Assembly: GCA_963556695.1 (NCBI GenBank)
Contig: CAUWAG010000004.1
Coordinates: 2,790,001-2,854,000, forward strand
Length of the DNA stretch: 64,000 nucleotides
Source: Anthostomella pinea
Lineage: Eukaryota; Ascomycota; Sordariomycetes; Xylariales; Xylariaceae
Direction of reading: 5' to 3'
Shown: piece by piece, positions 49,861 to 58,679 of the stretch
Position numbering within the stretch: position 1 is the first letter of the stretch
Layout of the letters: each line of letters begins with the position of its first letter
Translations under genes and position numbers: made by a program
Notes under the pieces: generated by a model
What the model saw: only the letters and a program-made list of their open reading frames with translations
Told to the model about the DNA's origin: nothing
Databases searched by the model: none

Positions 49861-50791
49861 ATGAAGATTTTGAGTCTGTTGTCCTCGCTATTGCCCCTGG
49901 CTGCGGCCAAGTACCCTACCAAGCCCGCACAACCCTCGCACAACCATACCGTGTGGTTATGTGGAGACAGCACGATGGCGCCCGGTGGTGGGCACAACGG
50001 CACCGAAGGCTTTGGAAAATATCTGCAATACTCTTTTGATAGCAGCCTGATCCGGGTCAACAACTCGGCATATGCTGGGAGGAGCGCGAGGACTTTTACC
50101 AGAGAGGGCAGGTTCCAGGCCGTGGCAGACAAGATCGTACCGGGAGACTGGGTAGTCATCGAATTTGGCCACAACGACGGTAGACTATCTCGCGATACTT
50201 ATTATTGACAGGGAGGTGAAACTAACGTGTTTGGCAGACGACGGGCAGGGAACTGTGCCTGCCAACGATACAAAGTCCCGAGTCGACTGCCCCGGAATGG
50301 GCAACGAGACCTGCATCGGCAGCTACAACAACCAAACCGAGATTGTCCAGACATATGTGACATATCTCCGAAACGCGTCCTCCATCTTTCTCTCTCTGGG
50401 CGCACGCGTCATCATCTCGCCGCCTACGCCTACCAACCCGTACCTGACCGCCAACGGCTCGTTTGCCTGGGCGCCGACCAAGTATTCCTACTACTCCTGG
50501 TACATCGTCTCGTCGCTTGGCGGTCCTAATGCTGGTATCTACTATGTCGACCACAGCAGCTACTGTGCCCAGGCGCTGGAACTCCTTGGCGCCGATGTTG
50601 CAGACGCGGGCTTCCCTATGGACAATACGCACACGAGTCCGTATCTGGCGGATGTAGTCGCGAAGGCGTTTGTGTTGGGGGTCAAGTGCGGCACCAGCCC
50701 GTTGCAAGACTACGTCGTAAATGCAACCAGTAGGATCCAGGGTCCTGAGTTGGGCTCTTGTTTGAGTATCGATGACACGCTCCCGATTTAA
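49861..50791 (+). CDS. Secreted SGNH esterase, rhamnogalacturonan acetylesterase-like (CE12)
   Basis: CE12 esterases remove acetyl groups from the rhamnogalacturonan I backbone of pectin outside the cell. Two exons, 49861-50179 and 50238-50791, flank a 58-nt intron that splits the codon after GHND, and encode 290 residues. A signal peptide ends near Ala16 (LLPLAAA). SGNH blocks: GDST with nucleophile Ser37, the block II glycine in NSAYAGRSAR, GHND at 103-106 with the oxyanion asparagine, and DNTH at 235-238 giving Asp235 and His238. Acetylxylan or other carbohydrate esterase activity is an alternative, but the RGAE-like order of blocks and length fit best. Several N-glycosylation sequons are present (NNS, NGT, NAS, NGS). 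The compact promoter with TATA and two palindromes suggests inducible control. Confidence 0.88.
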
Positions 50792-50936
50792 GATGACAGG
50801 TAGAAATTGACGGTTATATCTGAACTCGCTCAAGCAGAAAGGGGAGTAGACTACGGGCCAGCCAAGTGTCTCTCATGATCCACTGGGAGACAGTGTGTAT
50901 CTCAAGTAATGAACCATGTGTTGCCATGGCAGAAAA

Positions 50937-52014
50937 TCAGCCTGCCTCCTCTAATAACGCGACATTGTCCTTAACTCTATACTTTTCGGCAAGCTCCAAG
51001 GGCGACATAGGGTGCCTATCCGTCTTCATCGCAGAGCAAGTACTGACCTGCTCCGCGCCTCTATCAAGCAGCAACTTCACCATATCGCTCTTTCCACCCC
51101 AGATCGCAAAATGAAGAGCATTCTGTCTTCCCATGAGCATAGCTTCGCACGACTGAATAGCTTTATTGCGATTCTCCATATAGAAGGCGTTGGTAGGGGC
51201 ACCTTGATCCAAGAGGTATTGGACCAGCTCCAAGCGCCCAGGAACACCAAGAGTGTGGCGATAAGATGCTTGGACGACTAAAGCACCATCCACAACAGAG
51301 CCTCCGTGGCCGGCCAGGAGCTTCAGCGTGTCTAGAGAAGCGTAACTAGCAGCTCGCTGCATGACGGTATCTCCTGACAAGCTGGAGGCCTTCGGGTCCG
51401 CGCCTCGGGACAAGCTCTCGATCGTCCAACAGCATGCTATTCGAGCAATTAGCCACATAAGGTCCCGCGAGGACTGCAAGATGAATCATGTAGGCCTGAG
51501 AGACTGACCTCATCAGTGGGGGAGTGTTGTCGTTGATGGGCTCGTTGATGTCCCAGCCGGAGTCAACAAGGAGTTTGATGAGATAACTATCTCCTGTTTC
51601 TTTCCAATTTTTCTTTGCGCATGAGATCGCCAGGGCGTCCGGCTGCAGGCCCTTGTCCAAGAGGAGATGCACTACCTCCCGACTGTCGTTTGTGCAGGCA
51701 TTCCGTATTGCATTCGAGTCGTTGAACCAGGCCAGTGCATTCGGTTGTATGTTCGCTGCGGAATCTTCCCATTCCGTAAGGAATGTCTGAACATCAGCTA
51801 GCGGCGAGTTGCTGGCACTGAGGTAGTTAAGTTTGCTGGCTGCCTCATCCAAGGCTTTTGCCCGCTCGGTGAACTTCCAAGGCTCGTCAGCGTTCGCACG
51901 TCCGGCATTGACGTTGGCACTGTGATCGCAGTTGAAGGGCCTGATGATATGCGTTTCGCCCCAGCGAGGCTCCTCCCAAGACGGGTCCGAGGGGTGGAGA
52001 GCAAATGTGTCCAT
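50937..52014 (-). CDS. Ankyrin-repeat protein, exon junction unresolved
   Basis: Two adjacent minus-strand frames encode ankyrin repeats: upstream MDTFALHPSDPSWEE, then HLLLDKGLQPDALAISCA and LIKLLVDSGWDINEP; downstream SLSRGADPKASS, TLKLLAGHGGS, LVQYLLDQGAPTNAF and MVKLLLDRGAEQVS. They plainly belong to one gene of about 330 residues. The best intron (51437-51508, GTCAGT donor, CTAAT branch, AATAG acceptor, 72 nt) leaves the frames off by one base. The only in-frame acceptor nearby is a poor GAG, giving a 94-nt intron. Either the splicing is unusual, the sequence has an indel, or the gene is broken. No signal peptide; the partner and role are unknown. The start ATG at 52014 follows AAGGAA. 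The ankyrin identity is firm, the gene model is not. Confidence 0.65.
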
Positions 52015-53490
52015 TTCCTTGAATGATCATTATCATGCGAAAGCGTAGCGTTGAGGGTTTGCGATCGTAAAACCCGGCAGATTGTTCATGATATTCTCAT
52101 TTCGTGTCCCCAACCTTTACGAAGGAAGTGGCACAGTGGCCGAGTGACGACATACTGCAGCCAGCACGCTTGGCTCGACTCGGCTGAAACCAGACTTTGC
52201 CCCTTTGCTTGTTGCGTCTCCCAGGGGCTACATGTAGTACTGTCAGCAGTGTCTAAAGACCATAGACAGTACACCAAAGGCAGGTAGTTCACATCAGGTA
52301 TGTAACATCATGCATATATGATTTACCTTGCCGCTTGATTTATAAGCGCGTGAGTTCGCCAGTCGGGTCCCTCGTAAGTTCAAGAAATGGGCAGGAAGGT
52401 TGGTTGATGGTTTATTCCTAGATATTACTTCACCCTACAGCCTCACGGTACACCCTGGAAGATACTTCTAACTCTAAGTTGAGCAAAGGACTTGCATCGT
52501 TCTCTCTACTTGTATTTGAGGAGCCAGCGATGACTTCTGAGAGATACTTGCTGGCCTTGACGTAGTACCTCTACCCATCCGAAGGAAAGATCGCGACGGT
52601 GATCTCATCAGAGCATGTGTTTCCAAGACGCAGAAGCAACATGAGTGGATGATCGTGTTCCTACGGCTGAACTTAGCGGTCGATATGCCAGTTGGCAGAC
52701 AGAACGCGCACGGGAGTTGAGAACTCCCAGATCTAGTGAACGCCCAGGAGGATCCGTGTGCGTGGGCAGGATCAAGTCGACCGCTGCGCCTGGTATTTGA
52801 TCAAACCAACATATGGGCTGCTCAAGAAAGCTGATTAGATCAAATTGATACTTCATGGGCTTAGCATAAGAGGTATTGATGTCTCCGGGAGTCTTGTGAT
52901 CAATGCTTGGACATAGGAACTCCAGTCCCCTCAGTCGCATGTCCCAAGACCGAACTTGTTTCTCTCAGGCCGCCTCAAAGAAACATACCATACAGCCCGA
53001 CTCTCTCGTCGAGCACTGTCCGCGATGCGGGTTTCTCGAAGCTTAGCGTTGACTGCCGCTGCAGTCGGACAGACCCATGGCCTCGTTCTTCCTGACACAA
53101 CGTGGGCTTCTCATATCAACCATCGGAAGGATCAATCGCTTACATACCTTAGATAGCTATAGCTCAAAAGCGAGCTCGGCCGTTCCGACCCGCGATGCCG
53201 CCTCAGAACTTCACGGCATCGTCGCCCGTGACTTTATCTGTGACATCGCAGACCAGCCACATTGCATCTCTTGCCCCGATCCCGAACTGTAGCTGGGCAA
53301 ATGTCCCCCGGGAGGCATCTGCGGTCGTTCTCCTGACACGACCGCAGCGGCAGATAGCTTCGCCCTTGATCCTCGCACCAAGATTCCGTTTGATACTATC
53401 CTGAGCGGCTCCTGGGGCCCAGGCGAGCTCCTCGAGACAGCAAGATTATCTGTCTGTTCTGTCATGGCTGTCTACGATCAGAACGATGGG
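52015..53490. other. Intergenic region with a degenerate secreted-like frame
   Basis: Upstream region of the ankyrin gene. At 53022-53157 a short frame starts MRVSRSLALTAAAVGQTHG, like a secretion signal, but ends in a stop. Another frame at 53170-53460 reads protein-like across one stop (53290-53292) with clustered Cys (FICDIADQPHCISCPDPEL). The two are out of register with no obvious intron. This may be a decayed small secreted protein gene. Confidence 0.25.
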
Positions 53491-53583
53491 GGCCGTATGG
53501 CGCAATGGTCAAATGCGCCTGGTTGTGTTCTCGTTTGTGCGGTGGGCGACGAGAACAAGTGGGTTCGAATCCTGCTATGGCCC
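53491..53583 (+). other. tRNA-like Pol III unit with atypical anticodon arm
   Basis: A complementary acceptor stem (GGCCGTA with TATGGCC, extended by flanking GGG/CCC), a D arm with GCGC/GCGC, a perfect A box (TGGCGCAATGG) and a perfect B box (GGTTCGAATCC) in a proper T arm. The 93-nt length leaves about 20 extra bases. The middle folds as one long hairpin (GTTCTCGT with ACGAGAAC) instead of a normal anticodon stem-loop, so no anticodon can be assigned. It is either a tRNA pseudogene, a tRNA with an unusual intron, or a tRNA-derived element. Confidence 0.5.
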
Positions 53584-56140
53584 CCTTCTGACCCGGCTTG
53601 TGCGAGTCGACAACCAGCACACGACAATGGAGAGGCCCCTTATCGCAGAGCCCGATAGCCAAACAGCTTGTCTCCACAACACCCACTCCTGCGAGGTTTT
53701 TCCCCTTGTGGTTTCCCTTGCCAGCAGATAACAAATACCTACTTTACCCACCAATGCGACATATATCGAACGGCTACTGGAACGATGTGTACACCAGAGG
53801 ACTGAGGTTCACTGGGTCGCTTAGTCACTGGACAGGAGGGTTTTCTGACGGAATCGTGTTTGGGTATTGACTAAAACCATCTGGTCATTCCAGGTTGGTA
53901 CCGCTATAGCGAGGATAGGCTCGTGCGCGGATCTGAATGTATCTAGACTGACACCTCTACAACCTTGCGATGCAATGGCTCTGGGAGGCGTGGTTTGCCC
54001 TATGGAGGGACTGCACCCACGATAAATACAATCAATCAATCAATCAGATCAGAACGATGGGCGATGGCACACATCCCTCCGGGCCAAGCGAACGGCAAAG
54101 ACTTGATCGCCACTGGCGAAGAGGTCGTTGATGCATACAAAGAGTCTATGACGGCCAAGTACAACCGAGGCTCAGAAGCATAGTCCACAAGGGTACTTGC
54201 TGATCAGCGTTGAGCTGGACCCGGACTTCCGGCAGTCGATGCGCCAATGGTTCCTGGACAATGATGTTGGGTTCACCGAGCAAATATACAGCTTCGACGG
54301 CGTGATACCTGGTAGTGGCAAGTTCGTTATCTCTCAACTGATTTAGGTGATTTCATGGGGTCAGTGGCCTGTTCATTCTGACTACTCATGGAACCAACCA
54401 GCTTGTGCCAAAAGGAATCATGTGATGAAGGGAGGAGAGCTGGGACTTGATGCTTAACAGGGTACCCTACAAGCAAGTAGCGAGTAGTCATTTCACAATA
54501 ACAATACTTCATAACCACCTAGCGGTGTCCCAGGTACAATCGCGGCGTCTTATCTCTAGATGAGCATAGGTTGAGCATAGGTTACGGTACCTCAAGCATA
54601 AGGTAAACCTTACAGATGGTAAAGCTACAAGCAACCATTCACAAATCGAAACTAGTCCTAGTTCTTCATCCTCTCATCACACGCCTCGGATGAGCTACCC
54701 TTGGTTCGCTTCACACCTCTTACCTTGGCTAGGCTTTTGACTGAGGCCCAAGAGTCTGTGCTACTGTGACTGCTGTGGGCCTCCTCCCACTCGGGGTTCA
54801 CCCTCCAACCTCTTTCTTTTCACAGTATCAAGTTCGTCCTTGGCTTATTGGCTACACAAAAAGCCACAAAGGCTCATCGAGATCAGTCATACTCTAACGA
54901 AAGGAGTACGGTGGACTGTTGTCGTCATACTAATGTTACCTTGTATACCTCGGTAGGAAGGGAACTCGGTGAGAGACTGGTATAGAAAACACTGAATCAC
55001 TGATTGTTCTATAGAGAAGTGCGGCACTGCAATCGGCCCTTTGTGTAGGCCTCCCACCGACATCAAATGTACATTTTGGTCTGTTGGGGTCGGACGGGGG
55101 TTTCTGCCCGTTCAAAAGACGCCGTCTCTCAAGTAGGGTCTCTAAGTCAAAACACTCAAAGTTAGATACTCAACATATCGGCGGAGGCCAGTTGGGATGC
55201 CACCGGCAGATATGCTCCGCGTTGAGCCCCCTTCCGTTCCCACCCATGACTTACTCGGCAATTGTTATACATAGATTGGCATATCACAATCACTCTCCAC
55301 TTCCTCGTATGTCATTGTGGTTATGAGGCTTGAGTCTAGTGACAACTATAGTCACATGAGCAGGACTTCGCGCTTGTTTAACTTCAAGCTTGCTCGGGTA
55401 CCTGACCCTAAGCGCGATGACGGCTCATCGTCGATGCTCTGCCTCGAAAGCTGGGCTGCGGCTCTCCCCGAGGCTAAGGCAAAGAGGAGGGGAGGAAGCC
55501 GAACCCTCGTGTGGCTTCCACTAAGCTGACTCTCAAGGTACTCAGGAGCGCGGGTCGTTTGGGACTGCCAAAGACCGTCCGGCGCCTATGACGCTGGGTC
55601 GGCTGTTGAGGCAACCCCGTGATCTTGCCATTGCATTCTAAGTACCTACTTTGGCATACTTGCTGACGCGAGAGACCCCATAGGTCCATGTGAAAGGGGG
55701 GCATTGGGGTAGTGTAGGCCACATCTATTTGGACTTCATGTTCCCAACGCAGCACATTGAGAGATGTGATCAATCTTGGAATCAGTCCAGGCTGAGCCGC
55801 AACGTTGGCGAGTTGTTGGGTTTTTTTTTTTTGGTGGCTCATGGCTGAACCTTATTGATCTTCTCGACCAACCTTAACGCCAATAGGGCTCCAGCGAGTC
55901 CTTCGGCTGACACCTTTCTCCGTCATATCCAGTTAGAATATAGGCGCATCTAGAGGTTTGCCGGCATGGTACTCTCGCGAATTCGCCATATGATATTGAC
56001 CAGTTGTTCATCTTCGTAGGGAAGTGACTTCGAGAGGGGTTGTTGACGGACTCAAACCTATACGCCGCCATCGGCAGTAGTCCCTGGAGGAGGTCGGAAC
56101 CGCGTTATTCATGTTGTTGTCGGCGTGTTTTGCATCGGTG
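53584..56140. other. Gene-free interval with fragments of former genes
   Basis: No intact gene. A coding-like stretch (54060-54345) carries EEVVDAYKESMTAKYN and then, after a one-base frame change, LLISVELDPDFRQSMRQWF, ending at a stop near 54345. A dispersed repeat lies at 55099-55174 and a T11 run at about 55821-55831. The minus frame 55474-55842 is unidentified. Confidence 0.35.
55099..55174. repeat. Dispersed repeat, copy 2
   Basis: Partner of 35351-35434, same relative orientation, with small gaps. The frame that is open in copy 1 is interrupted here by several stops. Confidence 0.7.
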
Positions 56141-56141
56141 G

Positions 56142-56205
56142 TACTCCTGGCCTGTGATACTCCTGGCGTATGATACTCTTGGCCTGTGATACTCCTGGCG
56201 TGTGA
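56142..56205. repeat. Four 16-bp tandem units in the mucin gene promoter
   Basis: Consecutive 16-mers of the form TACTCCTGGCSTRTGA at 56142, 56158, 56174 and 56190. Units 1 and 3 have GGCCTGTGA, and units 2 and 4 GGCGTRTGA, so the array is a duplicated 32-bp dimer. It ends five bases before a TATAAG box (56210-56215), 150 bp upstream of the start codon. A regulatory role is possible. Confidence 0.8.
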
Positions 56206-56209
56206 GTTC

Positions 56210-56215
56210 TATAAG
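56210..56215 (+). promoter_or_regulatory. TATA-like box of the mucin gene
   Basis: TATAAG directly after the 16-bp tandem array, 150 bp before the ATG at 56365. Confidence 0.45.
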
Positions 56216-56257
56216 AGCCGAATCTACCCTCCAATGTGATCTGTCATGTCGAAAACC

Positions 56258-56330
56258 ACAGACTTCTCGGATCTGTCATCTTCAATCATTACTAGCACCA
56301 CCAACTTCTCAGAACTGTCATCTTCAGTCG
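56258..56330. repeat. 42-bp-offset duplication in the mucin gene leader
   Basis: Two copies of ACTTCTCRGAWCTGTCATC with following TTCARTC, at about 56258-56288 and 56300-56330, in the presumed 5' untranslated leader. Confidence 0.75.
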
Positions 56331-56364
56331 CTACCACCACCACCACCAGTTCGGCTACGTGACA

Positions 56365-58679
56365 ATGCTCAAGCTCAATGCGACTTTGGCCGCCTTCGTG
56401 GCGTGTGCCAGCGCTATGGATACCGCGCTTCACGGACAGTGGAACTGGACTCTCCTCGAAGATGAGTTCGCCAAAGCCGGCTACGAGAGCACTATCAAAG
56501 TCCCGTCAGGAGACTTGATCGCTCCAGTTCTTGACTTCGCCGGTCCCGTCGACTTTGGCAACTATTCCATTAACGCTCCCTTGCTATGTAATGGCGAGAT
56601 TACCCACCTACAATGTTTTACCTGGTTCGACGCCACCTTCGATCCCAGTCGCTGTGCGGACGCCTGCGAGTCGCAGACTCTGTACTACCAGCAGAACAAT
56701 CAAGACCTGCGCTGTCGCTTCTTCAATACCTACATGATCACAAAGAATGGTTCCGACTATGCTCAGTATTGTGCACTTGTAAGTGTGCTGTCATGGCAAA
56801 TACTGGGGGCCGAAGGTATCTAATTCCTTGCTTAGTACGGCGAGAACTGGAACTCCACCTGGGCGACCAACCCGGGGCAATACGACCAGAACGGCACCTT
56901 CTATGGTGTCTACGACTCGCAGGGATACTTCAACGCAACTGATTTAGGAGCCTGTCAAGGTAGCTTCGTGACCACGACTCTTACCTCCACGACTACGACT
57001 CTGTAAGCATCAACGTCACCCCTCAGTGCCAGCACAATGTATGGTATAAGGCATTCTGACACTCAATAGTTCGACCAGCACCACCCAGCCCACCACTTCC
57101 CCATCCACTACCGCCACTACTACGCTCACTACGTCTCCATCCACCGCAAGAACCACCACCTCACCTACCACCACTTCGCCATCCACCACTTCACCATCTA
57201 CAATCTCAGCTTCTACCAGCTCAGCTACCACCAGCTCAGCTACCACCACCTCATCTTTGACCACCTCATCTTTGACCACCTCATCTTTGACCACCTCATC
57301 TTCGGCCACCTCACCTTCCACTACCGTTATTACCGTTACTACTACGCTCACTCCGTCTTCATCCACCACTGCTCCGTCTACTACGTCTCCGTCCACTACC
57401 TCACCTTCCACTACTGTTATTACCGTTGCTACTACGCTCACTCCGTCTCCATCCACCACTTCTCCGTCCACTACCTCACGTTCAACTACCTCACCTTCTA
57501 CTACCGTTATTACCGTTACTACTACGCTCACTCCGTCTCCATTCACCACTTCTCCGTCCACTACGTCTCCGTCCACTACCTCACGTTCCACTACCTCACC
57601 TTCTACTACCGTTATTACCGTTACTACTACGCTCACTCCGTCTCTATCCACCACTACTCCGTCTACCACTCAAACGACAACTCAAACTACCACCTCAAGC
57701 GTGGCGGCTCCAACCTTCGCGTGTAATTCGAATGCTTACCTCAGTAAGTAGCCGACACCTCTCCCACACAGTCATGGCTAACATCTTACGTACCAGTCCA
57801 GAATAACCTAACCATATTCTCGTACGGGCAACTGTATCAGGTCAATGTCAGCACTGGTACGAGCACGCTCATCAAGAATAATGTTGGTGGTGGCCTTTTC
57901 CAGGTCAACGCGATGGGCTACAACTCGCTGGACAACTACCTATATGCCGCGCTTTTTACCACCCCAGTCCTACTTATCAAGATCAACTCCACCGGTGATA
58001 GCAGCGCGGTCGAGCCTCTTCCAGTGTTCTCCACTGTCAACGCCCCTTACGCGGGTGATGTAGACGAGGTGGGCTACTACTGGGCGTACAGCTACGTCAA
58101 CAGCCAGTATGTCAAGATCGACGTCACGTCGGGAGCGGGCTACGGGTCAGTCGTGGCGGCCGGAATCGCAATCCCCGACCTCCTCATCAACGTCAATATC
58201 CCCGACTTCGCGGTACGTTTTAAGAACATCCCAGCCCAAGACCCCGAGCCTTGTTTTCGAGAATAAGCTTTGCTGTTCCCTTTCCTTCTGCAACTAGAAC
58301 ATGGCCGTACGGGTTTAAAGACAGGATGCTAACGTACACGCAGTACGTGCCGGGCGGCGGGAACTTCTTGTACGGCCTGGGGTACAACACTCTGCCCACT
58401 CTCTTCACACCCGTCACGTCGCGGCTGTACAAGTTCGACCGAACGCTCCTCAGGTGGTCCCTGGTCACGGACTTTGGGCACCTCACCGGCGGCGACAGAT
58501 GGGGCGCCGTCTACGCCGCTCCAGGTGGCATCCTCTACGCCACCGAGAACGTGAGCGGCGAGATCTGGAAGTTCACCTACCCCTTCACCGACAAGACCGG
58601 CGCCAACAGACCCGTCAAGGTGAGCACTGGATTGAGCGCCGACTTCAATGACGGTGCGCGATGCATCAATGCGGCCTAG
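56365..58679 (+). CDS. Secreted mucin-like protein with C-terminal DUF6923-like domain
   Basis: Five exons, 56365-56778, 56836-57002, 57070-57743, 57797-58212 and 58344-58679, encode 668 residues; every junction keeps frame. The ATG at 56365 is chosen over a GTG six bases upstream. A signal peptide (MLKLNATLAAFVACASA) is followed by a Cys-containing N-terminal domain of about 175 residues (CFTWFDATFDPSRCADACES). Next is a Thr/Ser/Pro-rich stalk of about 220 residues with minisatellite repeats, which would be heavily O-glycosylated. The C-terminal domain (about 425-668, NNLTIFSYGQLYQVNVSTG, GDVDEVGYYWAYS, GDRWGAVYAAPGGILYATEN) resembles fungal DUF6923 propeller-like domains. No GPI signal is seen, so secretion or wall association is likely. 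The fourth intron is introner-like copy B. Function is unknown; adhesion or surface shielding is an inference. Confidence 0.87.
57326..57680 (+). repeat. Coding minisatellite, 90/105-bp units
   Basis: Four units start at 57326, 57416, 57506 and 57611, each beginning VITVTTTLTPS and followed by TTSPSTT-type runs. Unit spacings are 90, 90 and 105 bp, all in frame. A separate array of TTSSL-coding 15-bp units precedes it at about 57243-57310. Confidence 0.92.
58213..58343 (+). mobile_element. Introner-like intron, copy B (in mucin gene)
   Basis: A 131-nt intron with GTACGT donor, GCTAAC branch site and CACGCAG acceptor, in phase 0 between the PDFA and YVPGGG codons. It is homologous over its full length to the chitin synthase intron at 45102-45231, which is in phase 1, while the surrounding exons are unrelated. 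Identical blocks include 58274-58289 and 58301-58322. Confidence 0.88.

Noticed and set aside
57016..57669. 217-codon minus-strand frame over the mucin stalk
   Set aside because: It is the antisense shadow of the Thr/Ser minisatellite (Val/Glu/Gly repeats) and has no independent support.
58213..58348. Target-site duplication around introner copy B
   Set aside because: TACGT occurs at the intron start and in the next exon, but the first copy is part of the conserved intron consensus (GTACGT also begins copy A), and copy A shows no such duplication.
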